Of a stretch of 64,000 nt of DNA, positions 52,218 to 59,783 are shown piece after piece. The translations under genes and the position numbers were made by a program. The stretch's first letter is position 1, and every line of letters begins with the position of its first letter. The stretch is from assembly GCF_009910325.1 (NCBI RefSeq), contig NZ_SUMG01000010.1:1-64000 (forward strand), read 5' to 3'. This DNA is from Isachenkonia alkalipeptolytica. Its GTDB lineage: Bacteria > Bacillota > Clostridia > Peptostreptococcales > T1SED10-28. Below the pieces are notes generated by a model that was not told where the DNA came from, did no database searches, and saw only the letters and a list, made by a program, of their open reading frames with translations.

Positions 52218-52464
52218 CCGCTTGCTCATGCCGCTTTTTCATGCCGCTTTTTCATGCCGCTTCCTCATGCCGCCTCCTCATGCCGCCTCCTCATACCGCC
52301 TCCTCATACCGCCTCCTCATGCCGCTTCCTCATACCGCTTCCTCATACCGCTTCCTCATACCGCTTCCTCATACCGCCTCCTCATACCGCTTCCTCATAC
52401 CGCTTCCTCATGCCGCTTCCTCATACCGCTTGCTCATGCCGCTTTTTCATGCCGCTTTTTCCCC
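52218..52464 (+). repeat. 13-bp minisatellite, 19 units
   Basis: Units CCGCTTCCTCATA and variants (CTCC, TTTT or GCTC centre; final A or G) follow one another with period 13. The pattern is nearly mirror-ordered: CTTGCT and CTTTTT units stand at both ends, CTTCCT and CCTCCT inside. The unit has no stop codon in any plus frame, so all three frames stay open. It ends 64 bases before the EamA start. Confidence 0.92.
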
Positions 52465-52527
52465 CTATCATTTTTTGTCCGATATGCTATGATAAGGGTA
52501 AACGACTTGAGAGAAAGGAGGCTTTCC

Positions 52528-53562
52528 ATGCAGTCTCGAACCATCGGCTACCTGGCAGTGATGATCTCCGGAATGATTTTCGGGTCCATGCCCTTGCTGG
52601 CCAAAATTATTTTCTCCCAGGGGGGCAACTCCATTAACCTGGTATTCTGGCGGTTTTTCTTCGCCCTTCCCCTGCTTTTTTGGATGATTCGCCGCAGCCC
52701 CCATTTAAATTTTGCAATTACCAGAACCCAAGGGAAAAACCTGTTAGCGGTGGGGATCCTGGGCTACGCCGCCACGGCCATGACCCTGTATGTATCCTAT
52801 AATTATATCTCCACCGGAGTGGCCACTACCCTGCATTTTATTTATCCGATTCTGGTGATCATCGGCTCCACGGTTTTTTACCGGGACCGGCTGACCTTTG
52901 TTAAGACCTTTGCGGGCATTCTCAGTACCCTTGGGATCTATCTGCTATACAACGGCGAGCTGAGCGGCAGTCTCTTCGGAATTTTTATGGCCCTGCTCTC
53001 CGGGGTGACCTATGCTTTTTACGTGCTCTATATTGATAAGAGCGGACTGAAGGCCCTTTCTTCCTTGACCCTGACCTTTTACCTCAGTCTGATCGCCTCG
53101 GTGTCGATGTTCTTTTTTGCCCTGTTTACCGGGCACTTCACCTTAGAGCTGACCCTGTTGGGCTGGGGGGTGACGGTGTTTTTATCGATTTTCGTCACCC
53201 TGGGGGCCGTCAACCTGCTGAATGTGGGGATTCAGCGCATCGGCTCCCAGAGCTCGGGAATCCTCAGCACCCTGGAGCCTATTACCTCCATTGTCATCGG
53301 GGTGCTGGTCTTTAATGAGCTCCTGAACCTTCCGATCCTGATCGGCTGTATTTTCATTCTTTCTGCAGTGATTCTGATTGTACGTTTCGACCGGGGGAGG
53401 GCGTCCGTAGAAAAGCCTGAGGCAGCTCCCAGGGAAGAGCCTAGGGCGGCTCTCAGAAAAAAGCCTGGGACGGCGGCTTCCTTCTACCCAAAGCCGGAGT
53501 CAGCATCTTCCGAGGCTCCGGCGTCCCCGGCCACGGAAAGGAATCCTGAAATCCACCCTTAA
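52528..53562 (+). CDS. EamA/DMT-family permease
   Basis: 344 residues. Ten hydrophobic helices in two EamA repeats (GYLAVMISGMIFGSMPLLAK at the start, SGVTYAFYVLYIDKSGLKAL in the second half; GIQRIGSQSSGILSTLEPIT is typical). These carriers move metabolites or amino acids outward; the substrate is unknown. The C-terminal ~50 residues are an unusual Pro/Ala/Glu-rich tail (EAAPREEPRAALRKKPGTAA). ATG at 52528 has AAAGGAGG six bases ahead. The frame is open through the upstream minisatellite to 52222, but those codons have no ribosome site. Confidence 0.93.
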   Translation: MQSRTIGYLAVMISGMIFGSMPLLAKIIFSQGGNSINLVFWRFFFALPLLFWMIRRSPHLNFAITRTQGKNLLAVGILGYAATAMTLYVSYNYISTGVATTLHFIYPILVIIGSTVFYRDRLTFVKTFAGILSTLGIYLLYNGELSGSLFGIFMALLSGVTYAFYVLYIDKSGLKALSSLTLTFYLSLIASVSMFFFALFTGHFTLELTLLGWGVTVFLSIFVTLGAVNLLNVGIQRIGSQSSGILSTLEPITSIVIGVLVFNELLNLPILIGCIFILSAVILIVRFDRGRASVEKPEAAPREEPRAALRKKPGTAASFYPKPESASSEAPASPATERNPEIHP

Positions 53563-53582
53563 AACCTGACCCTTTTGCCGGA

Positions 53583-53614
53583 TTGTTAACCAATTTATTT
53601 ATATTGGTTGACAA
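53583..53614 (+). promoter_or_regulatory. BirA operator of bioY
   Basis: TTGTTAACC, 14 bases, GGTTGACAA. This matches the known BirA (biotin repressor) site, TTGTxAACC-N14/15-GGTTxACAA, in Firmicutes. Its right half overlaps the -35 box of the bioY promoter, so biotin-loaded BirA would block transcription. Confidence 0.88.
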
Positions 53615-53636
53615 TCTTTTTTTCCTTGTTTATACT
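53608..53636 (+). promoter_or_regulatory. bioY promoter
   Basis: TTGACA (53608-53613), 17 bases, TATACT (53631-53636). The transcript leader would be about 148 bases long. Confidence 0.8.
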
Positions 53637-53790
53637 AATTACAGAAGCGTTACAGAAACGGGAAAAGACCGATGAAAATGTTACAATACCCCATACTAAA
53701 GTAAGAAGAATTGGTACATAGCTTCGGATCTTGAAAGAAAACTTGACAAGAGACTAAAAAATCCCACTACCCGAAGAAAGGATGAGACCC

Positions 53791-54372
53791 ATGAAAAATC
53801 TTAGAGAACTGATTTTAGTATCCCTGTTTGCGGCCATGACCTGTATTTTATCGATTTTTTTAATTCCCCTGCCCTTCACCCCGGTGCCCATCACCCTGCA
53901 GATTGTGGGAGTAACCCTCTCCGGGGCGATTTTAGGGCCCACCCTGGGCTTTTATAGCCTGGCCCTTTACACCCTCCTCGGCCTCATCGGCCTTCCGGTG
54001 TTTGCCGGGGGCGGTTCCGGCTTCGGTGCCCTCCTCGGCCCCACGGGGGGATACATCTTCGGCTTTATGGCCGGGGCCTACGTCATCGGACATCTTACCC
54101 GTTTCGGCTACGGCAAGTTTTCCCGGGGCAAGGTATCGAAGTACGTGATTCAACTGTCCGCCATGGCGGCGGGAATCGTGGTGGTCTACACCTTCGGCTC
54201 CCTTCAGCTGATGGTGGTGACAGGGATGAGCCTTACCCAGTCCGTGGCCACCGGGGCCCTGCCTTTTCTCCTTCCCGATCTGTTAAAGGTAAGCGCTGCC
54301 GCCATCGTGGCGGTGGCCCTTAGAGACGGCCTGATTAAAGCCCATCTGATTTCCCCCTCCGGTGAAATTTAG
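53791..54372 (+). CDS. bioY: biotin transporter BioY
   Basis: 193 residues. Six membrane helices and family motifs: LIPLPFTPVPITLQIVGVTL, GLPVFAGGGSGFGALLGPTG and GGYIFGFMAGAYVIG. BioY binds biotin and imports it alone or with an ECF energizing module encoded elsewhere. The ATG at 53791 is eight bases behind AAAGGA, preferred to the ATG three codons upstream that overlaps it. It is regulated by biotin through the BirA operator. Confidence 0.95.
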   Translation: MKNLRELILVSLFAAMTCILSIFLIPLPFTPVPITLQIVGVTLSGAILGPTLGFYSLALYTLLGLIGLPVFAGGGSGFGALLGPTGGYIFGFMAGAYVIGHLTRFGYGKFSRGKVSKYVIQLSAMAAGIVVVYTFGSLQLMVVTGMSLTQSVATGALPFLLPDLLKVSAAAIVAVALRDGLIKAHLISPSGEI

Positions 54373-54374
54373 AA

Positions 54375-54412
54375 AAAAAAACCTCCTTGAGCATTATCAC
54401 AGGAGGTTTTTT
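54375..54412 (+). terminator. rho-independent terminator of bioY
   Basis: AAAACCTCCT, 13-base loop, AGGAGGTTTTTT. The A-run on the left also lets it serve the converging hydrolase gene. Behind it lie four loose repeats of CTATCGTTTTTT (54425-54478). Confidence 0.8.
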
Positions 54413-54578
54413 ACTATTATTTTTACTATCGTTTTTGCTATCGTTTTTTGCTATCGTTTTTTTATTATCGTTTTTTTAGTTTGCTACTCTTTTTTTGTTT
54501 ACTGCCCGTTTTGTTTGCGATCCTTTTTCAGCAGCTATTTTTTGTCAGCAGATAGTCCTAGTCAGCAACTTTTTCCTG

Positions 54579-55403
54579 TTAGCAGATAGTTCTGATATGC
54601 TTCATCACAAAACCCAGCAACAGGGTTTTCAATTCCTCTTCCTTTTCAAAAATCGTTACATGACCACAGTCGGGGATCACCACGTATTCGGCGTGGGGAA
54701 TGTTCTTTGCCAGGATCTCCTGAAACTTTATGGATTTTAACAAATCCTTTTCCCCACCGATAATCAACGTGGGGGCTTTGATCAAATAAAGTTCATCGGT
54801 CATATAAATATCCTGTAAGAAGGTGTCATACAAAGCGATTTGTCCTTGGAAAAACTCCTCATCCAGGTTCTTCATTCCCCGGGCCCGTTTTTTCAATCCT
54901 TCCGGATCCTTCTCTAAAAAAGAACTGTGATAAATCGTCGGGGCCAGGTCCCAGAAAAAAGCCTCCCCGTCTTTTCTCCCGGCGGACTCTTTCCATCCCT
55001 CCACAAATAATCGAAGGGTCTCGTCCATTTCACTGACGGAATTGATCAAGGTGAGACTCTCCACCATCTCCGGGAAAAGCACTCCGAACTTCATTCCCAC
55101 CTCACCGCCGTAGGAGGTTCCGATGAAATGAGCTTTTTTTACCCCCAGGGCCTTTAGCAGTTCCCGGGTCTCTTTTGCGTGGTCCTCAAAGCGGTAGGGC
55201 CCCTTGGGTTTGTCCGACAGGAGCTGGCCCTTAAAATCATGGAGAATGATTTTGAAATTTAAGGCTTCAAAGATTTTTACATAGCTTTTCCAGCTGTTGG
55301 TGGAGGCCATTACCCCGTTTAAAAACACAATGGTTTTTTCCCCGTCGGGATTGCCCTTTACTTCATAATAAAAGTTGATGTCCTTAATTTTCATATAGGC
55401 CAT
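54579..55403 (-). CDS. alpha/beta hydrolase
   Basis: 274 residues. Oxyanion strand IVFLNGVMASTNSW, nucleophile elbow FIGTSYGGEVGM (Ser), acid GGEKDLLKS (Asp) and IPDCGHVTIFEK (His) form a full triad. Substrate unknown; esterase or C-C hydrolase are both possible. GGGAGG is seven bases before the ATG. It follows the MazG-like gene by 13 bases on the same strand. Confidence 0.9.
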   Translation of the reverse strand: MAYMKIKDINFYYEVKGNPDGEKTIVFLNGVMASTNSWKSYVKIFEALNFKIILHDFKGQLLSDKPKGPYRFEDHAKETRELLKALGVKKAHFIGTSYGGEVGMKFGVLFPEMVESLTLINSVSEMDETLRLFVEGWKESAGRKDGEAFFWDLAPTIYHSSFLEKDPEGLKKRARGMKNLDEEFFQGQIALYDTFLQDIYMTDELYLIKAPTLIIGGEKDLLKSIKFQEILAKNIPHAEYVVIPDCGHVTIFEKEEELKTLLLGFVMKHIRTIC

Positions 55404-55416
55404 GGATTTTCCTCCC

Positions 55417-55728
55417 TTAGTCTTCTACGCTTTCCAGCAGGATTCTTTCTTCAAATCCTCCCCGCTCGGTTTTCTTATCGGCTTTGATCCGTTCCAAGCT
55501 GAAAAGATCATCCCCCCGCAGCTTTGCCAGGGCATCAATCACCTCGAGAAGGTCGGCCAGCTCTTCAAAATCCCGGGTTTCTTTAAACTCCCGGATTTCC
55601 TCCTCCAGTTTTTGAATCAGGTAGCTTTCCATTTCTTCCTCGGGGATCACCTTGGTGACCGGGGTTTTCCCCGCCTCTTTAATCATCTCCGGAATCCGGT
55701 CCCGGACCAGTTTGTTATAGTTTGTCAT
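55417..55728 (-). CDS. MazG-like nucleoside triphosphate pyrophosphohydrolase
   Basis: 103 residues. NYNKLVRDRIPEMIKEAGK at the start and the EE-x-E...D-x2-D metal pattern (QKLEEEIREFKETRDFEELA, then DLLEVIDAL) fit the all-alpha NTP pyrophosphohydrolase superfamily. These hydrolyse unwanted (d)NTPs. ATG at 55728 is behind AAGGAG; the longer frame has no site. It is co-transcribed with the hydrolase downstream. Confidence 0.9.
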   Translation of the reverse strand: MTNYNKLVRDRIPEMIKEAGKTPVTKVIPEEEMESYLIQKLEEEIREFKETRDFEELADLLEVIDALAKLRGDDLFSLERIKADKKTERGGFEERILLESVED

Positions 55729-55888
55729 TCTATCACTCCTTCCATAATGGCTTACCATAAGATATTCTACAAAAGTGAAAAAACTCCTTCATTTCGAAGG
55801 AGTTTTTTGGTTTGTTGTTTGTTCACTGTTTGTTTGTTGTATTTTTTATTGTTTTTTATAACCTTTTTATGATCTTTTCACGATCTTT

Positions 55889-56080
55889 CTACAGGTTTTG
55901 ATTTAATTGTTCCACAATCTCATCGGCGTTCATGCCGTGAACCTGGGCGGCTTCTTCAATGCTTTCCATCTGCGCTGAGGGACAACCCACGCACCCCATG
56001 CCGAAACTCCCGAGAATTGCAATAGACTGGGGATAGGTTCGAACCACATCACCGATATTCATATCCTTCGTAATTTTCAT
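55889..56080 (-). CDS. DUF1858 protein
   Basis: 63 residues. MKITKDMNIGDVVRTYPQSI and GMGCVGCPSAQ, with two cysteines, fit DUF1858, also found at the front of RIC/ScdA and beside hybrid-cluster proteins. It may bind an iron-sulfur cluster or act as a redox partner; role unproven. The ATG at 56080 lies behind AAGGAAGG. A frame to 56122 exists but would begin upstream of the predicted transcript start at ~56114. Its promoter carries the same Crp/Fnr-type palindrome as ric. Confidence 0.88.
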   Translation of the reverse strand: MKITKDMNIGDVVRTYPQSIAILGSFGMGCVGCPSAQMESIEEAAQVHGMNADEIVEQLNQNL

Positions 56081-56120
56081 AGGATCCTTCCTTTCCTGTT
56101 GGTTTTTTTCATCTGGGTTC

Positions 56121-56164
56121 ATTATACCCCCTGGAAAACTAGAATTCTGTGAGGAAAATCACAG
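56121..56164 (-). promoter_or_regulatory. DUF1858 promoter with HcpR-type operator
   Basis: Operator CTGTGA-GGAAAA-TCACAG at 56147-56164 and TATAAT at 56126-56121 on the minus strand. The operator centre is 34.5 bases from the last -10 base, the same as at the ric promoter, giving about -41.5. Confidence 0.78.
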
Positions 56165-56194
56165 TGGGGAGAAATTTTCGAATCCTTACCGCCG

Positions 56195-58018
56195 TTACCG
56201 TCGGTTTTTCCATTTAAACAGAAGGAATAGGGCAATTACCCCGTAGCTTGCGGTCCTCCAGGGAACGCCTTCCTCCTCTTCTCCACCATTTCCGTCTCGG
56301 TTTATATCCTCTCCGCTTAACCGTGCGGTCTCTAAGGCCCGGGTCCAGGTAAAGTGGCTGTTGGTCTTAAAATCCGTCAGCTTCTCGGTATACAGATCAT
56401 AATATTCGGGGGTATACACCGGGGCGTATGCATCCTCTTCCTGAAGGATTTCGGCGATTTCAACATAATAGGCTTTCTCTTCTTCCAAGTCCTCGGTCTC
56501 CCGGGCCTTTTCGATTAGTTCGTCCAGGGCTTCATTTTGGTAGCGGCTGATATTTCCCCGGTTGGTGCCGATATTCGATGAATGGAAATACCCTTCCACG
56601 GCGCCGAGAGGAGCAAAAGGATCCAGGGAAAGTTCTAGAAACACCACATTCCACACGTCCACATTGGCGTCGGCATCATAAATCAGATCCTCCATAATGG
56701 CGTTCATGCCTCCGTAGGCGTTATCGATTTCAATTCCCAGGGCATTGGCCCAGTCCCGATCCCACAGGGGGCTTAGGGTTTCGATAATATCCGAATGGGT
56801 ACTTCCTATAATCCTGAGGGTCAGTACCTCCCCGTCTTTTTCCCGGTAGCCGTCGTCGTTTAAATGCCAGCCCCCCTCCGCTAAGATCTCCTTGGCCTTT
56901 TCGAGATCATAGCTTGGATTCTTTAGGGACTGAATCCCCTCTTCATCGGCAATATCCGCGTTTTCACCGAAGAAATGGGCGGGAACCGTGCCGTAGCCTT
57001 CAAAATGGTGTTCCATCAGCTCCTCTAGGTCCATGGCGTGTCGCAGGGCTTTTCGGACGGCGGGGTCCTGGGTGGCGCCGTTTTCATGATTGAAAAAATA
57101 CAGACCCTGGCTGTCGTTGTAGTACTTGTTATGGGCGATTCCATCCTCTCCCTTGGCAATCTTGATGTTTCGGATTTCACTTTGGCCGTTGATCAAATCC
57201 ACGTTTCCCTGGGTTAAATCATCGATTTCCGTATTTTCTTCAATCAGCTGCATAATAATTTCTTCAATGGCATAGGTCTCTTCATTGTAATAGTGTGGGT
57301 TCCCGGTTAAATAGACATACTCCCCCATGATCAGGTTTTCTAACGTATAGGGTCCCGACCCTAAGGGCTCTGACCGTTTTTCCCGAAGCCGGGCGGTATC
57401 GTTGTATCGGTAAAACTCCTGATATTCATGTTTCGGTACAATATAAAAGCCGACACTCTCCAGATTTTCCCCGCCTCCTTGTTGAAAGCGAAATTCCACG
57501 GTTCCATCGTCGATGGCCCGCACTCCGGGAAAGTCCTCGGTATCCCCTTCCCGGTAGGATTGGTAGCCTTCTAGCTTTCGGGCATAAGTGTTGTGTCCCC
57601 CCGCATAGGAAGGGTCGGAGATCACCCGGTAGCTAAACACCACGTCCTCCGCCGTTACCGCCTCTCCGTCGGAAAAGGTGAGCCCTTCCCTCAAGGTTAC
57701 GGTGATGATTTTCCCGTCCTCGCTTATCTCCCACTCTTCGGCGGCGTCTCCGGTCCAGTTTCCCTCAAAATCCCGGCGCACCAGCCGTTGAAATACCAAA
57801 TCCACCACGTCGCCGTCGGCCCCCTGGGGATAATAAAAGGGATTGAAATTCCCCGTGGAGGATTCTATTCCCACGGTTAACAGGGAGTCCTCCTCCCCGC
57901 TGTATCCATAACTTAAGCCGGAGGAAAACCCCTTCCCCGGTAAGGCTCCGCTGATCAGTATCATAAGGCAGATTCCCAGTATTCCAATGAGCTTTTTTTG
58001 GTCTCTTCCTTGTTTCAT
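56195..58018 (-). CDS. oligopeptide-type ABC substrate-binding protein (family 5)
   Basis: 607 residues. A signal-like N-terminal helix (LIGILGICLMILISGALPG) without a clear lipobox, then the SBP_bac_5 fold (LLTVGIESSTGNFNPFYYPQ, AEEWEISEDGKIITVTLREG, AVTAEDVVFSYRV, RKALRHAMDLEELM). A C-terminal helix (TASYGVIALFLLFKWKNRR) could anchor it in the membrane in place of lipid. It binds peptides or related solutes for an ABC importer; the permeases are not in this window. ATG at 58018 is behind GGGAGGG. Confidence 0.92.
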   Translation of the reverse strand: MKQGRDQKKLIGILGICLMILISGALPGKGFSSGLSYGYSGEEDSLLTVGIESSTGNFNPFYYPQGADGDVVDLVFQRLVRRDFEGNWTGDAAEEWEISEDGKIITVTLREGLTFSDGEAVTAEDVVFSYRVISDPSYAGGHNTYARKLEGYQSYREGDTEDFPGVRAIDDGTVEFRFQQGGGENLESVGFYIVPKHEYQEFYRYNDTARLREKRSEPLGSGPYTLENLIMGEYVYLTGNPHYYNEETYAIEEIIMQLIEENTEIDDLTQGNVDLINGQSEIRNIKIAKGEDGIAHNKYYNDSQGLYFFNHENGATQDPAVRKALRHAMDLEELMEHHFEGYGTVPAHFFGENADIADEEGIQSLKNPSYDLEKAKEILAEGGWHLNDDGYREKDGEVLTLRIIGSTHSDIIETLSPLWDRDWANALGIEIDNAYGGMNAIMEDLIYDADANVDVWNVVFLELSLDPFAPLGAVEGYFHSSNIGTNRGNISRYQNEALDELIEKARETEDLEEEKAYYVEIAEILQEEDAYAPVYTPEYYDLYTEKLTDFKTNSHFTWTRALETARLSGEDINRDGNGGEEEEGVPWRTASYGVIALFLLFKWKNRR

Positions 58019-58218
58019 GCCATAACCCTCCCTACAAATTATAACTCGGCTGTGATTTTTGTTCATTTTATCATGATACCATATTTTTTGTACTTTTGTA
58101 TGCTTTTTTATACCTATGTATATTTTTTTAAGATTTACGGGCCAATTTTCCTTTTTCCCCGGTTTATGATATGCTACTAAGGGTGAAATCAACAATCCAA
58201 CAAAGGACGTGAAATACT

Positions 58219-58761
58219 TTGCAATTACTAAAAAAAATGATTCACCCCGACCTTGCGTCCACCGAGGGAAGAACCTTTCCGCGGACCACGGCCCGGGGGA
58301 TTATCCTACAGGGTGAGAACATCCTACTGATGTATACCAAGCACTACAACGACTACAGCTTCCCCGGCGGCGGTGTGGACTCCAAAGAGAATTTGCTTGA
58401 AGGACTGAAACGAGAGCTGATGGAGGAAACCGGCGCCCAAAATATCCAGGTGCTTGAGCCCTTCGGCTACATCGACGAGTACCGGCCCCATTACAAACCG
58501 GAATACGACCTGGTTCATATGGAGTCCTACTTTTACCGGTGCACCGCCTCCGATGAATTTCTGGAGCCGACCTTGGAGGATTACGAAAAGAACAACGGCA
58601 TGCAGGCCCTTTGGGTCAATATTTTCGACGCCCTGGACCATAACCGCCGGGTGATTGAAAACAAAGAGGCTTCCATGGGCTTTTCCATTCTCCGGGAAAC
58701 CTTTGTCCTGGAAGAGATTGCGAAAAAATACTTTCCCGATAAAGTAAACGAAAGTGCTTAA
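58219..58761 (+). CDS. Nudix hydrolase
   Basis: 180 residues. The Nudix box is GGGVDSKENLLEGLKRELME followed by ETG. Substrate unknown; the C-terminal half (YRPHYKPEYDLVHMESYFYR) is typical of ADP-ribose or NADH-type Nudix enzymes of Firmicutes but not diagnostic. It starts with TTG, six bases behind AAAGGACGTG. The stop codon lies in the first unit of a 14-bp tandem repeat. Confidence 0.9.
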   Translation: MQLLKKMIHPDLASTEGRTFPRTTARGIILQGENILLMYTKHYNDYSFPGGGVDSKENLLEGLKRELMEETGAQNIQVLEPFGYIDEYRPHYKPEYDLVHMESYFYRCTASDEFLEPTLEDYEKNNGMQALWVNIFDALDHNRRVIENKEASMGFSILRETFVLEEIAKKYFPDKVNESA

Positions 58762-58822
58762 AGGAAAGTGCTTAAAGGAAAGCGCTTAAAGGAAAGCGCC
58801 TAAAGGAAAGCGCCTAAAGGAA
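58753..58822 (+). repeat. 14-bp tandem repeat, five units
   Basis: AGTGCTTAAAGGAA twice, AGCGCTTAAAGGAA once, then AGCGCCTAAAGGAA twice. It begins in the last codons of the Nudix gene and runs straight into the palindrome at 58822. Confidence 0.9.
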
Positions 58823-58864
58823 AAAAAGTGTACCACGGGGTCCGACCCCGTGGTACACTTTTTT
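58822..58864. repeat. GTGTACC-GGGGTC palindrome, copy 2
   Basis: Perfect 21-bp arms around one central C: AAAAAAGTGTACCACGGGGT and its inverse. It could serve as a two-way terminator for the Nudix gene and the DNA-repair operon. Confidence 0.85.
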
Positions 58865-58997
58865 GGTCTTGCTTGGTCTTGCTTGGTCTTGCCGCGGCAG
58901 TAGGAGTGCTGCCGCTTTATTACTAGACTTTTTTAAAGATTGAGTATGTTAATAGTATACCCCTTTCCTTGGGGTTTCAAAACCGTCTTGAGTCTAT

Positions 58998-59783
58998 TTA
59001 TGTCTCCTTCTTAAGGGCGGGCTTTTCTCCGCCCGGGGGCGGAGCGCCCTGCATTTCCGTCAAATGCTTCCAATAGCGCTTCGGCATAAACTGCTGCTGC
59101 AGCTTTTTATTTTTCCGTTCGGTAATGGCAATACTTTGATGAAACTCCTTCCACAGGGATTGGAACATCGCCTCCCGTTGATGGAGCTTTAGCGCCCCGT
59201 CGATATTATACTCCCGCTGCAGCCAACTGCCTTGGGTGCCGATGACCAACAGGTTTCGCCCTTCGTCGTGGATCATCCACCGCTCCGGCCCTAAGCGATC
59301 GGCAAAATGAGGGGCGATCAGGCCGAGGATATTATACTTCGGTTGGATTTTTCCGTACAGCGTCCCGTCCTCCAGCTCCATAAACCGGGTAAGGCCCAGC
59401 ATTCGATGTTTTTCCCGGAGGACTTTTTGCACCAGACCGTGAAGATTTTTTACTGCGTCCTCGGTGATACAGGCATCGATATCCCTTCCCTTTTGAAAGC
59501 CCAGGCGAAGATATCGGTAGATCCTGAGGCTGTGGGAGGCCTCCTGGGAAAGATAGGCGTAATAACAGTTTTTAAGAGCCTCTCGGGAGATTTTTTCTTC
59601 AATCCCCCGGTACACCCGGTCCGCCTTCTCCTCTTCGGTTTTAATGAAGCGGTAGCTGGAGACAAAGTCCTTTTCCACCGCCCCCTCCACCTGTATATCG
59701 GTGGGCCTCAGTTTTTCTAAGTAACAGACAAAGACCACGGTCAGCAGGCCTTCGAAGGTGCCGTCATAGGTTACAATCCGCAT
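58998..59783 (-). CDS. TIGR03915-type putative DNA repair protein
   Basis: 261 residues. MRIVTYDGTFEGLLTVVFVC at the start, IYRYLRLGFQKGRDIDACI, then a DUF4130 region (LGLTRFMELEDGTLYGKIQP; HFADRLGPERWMIHD). It is the constant partner of the TIGR03916 radical-SAM protein and is thought to act in DNA repair or modification, in analogy to spore photoproduct lyase; the reaction is unproven. Its ATG overlaps the stop of the partner gene by one base (TAATG). Upstream 58865-58997 shows no gene. Confidence 0.92.
   Translation of the reverse strand: MRIVTYDGTFEGLLTVVFVCYLEKLRPTDIQVEGAVEKDFVSSYRFIKTEEEKADRVYRGIEEKISREALKNCYYAYLSQEASHSLRIYRYLRLGFQKGRDIDACITEDAVKNLHGLVQKVLREKHRMLGLTRFMELEDGTLYGKIQPKYNILGLIAPHFADRLGPERWMIHDEGRNLLVIGTQGSWLQREYNIDGALKLHQREAMFQSLWKEFHQSIAITERKNKKLQQQFMPKRYWKHLTEMQGAPPPGGEKPALKKET

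Noticed and set aside
52222-52527. Repeat-encoded N-terminal extension of the EamA permease
   Set aside because: All three frames are open across the 13-bp repeat by chance, there is no ribosome site at 52222, and AAAGGAGG lies right before the ATG at 52528.
53581-53623. Terminator of the EamA gene
   Set aside because: The inverted repeat has exact BirA-operator form (N14 gap) and overlaps the bioY -35 box; the T-run lies in the promoter spacer.
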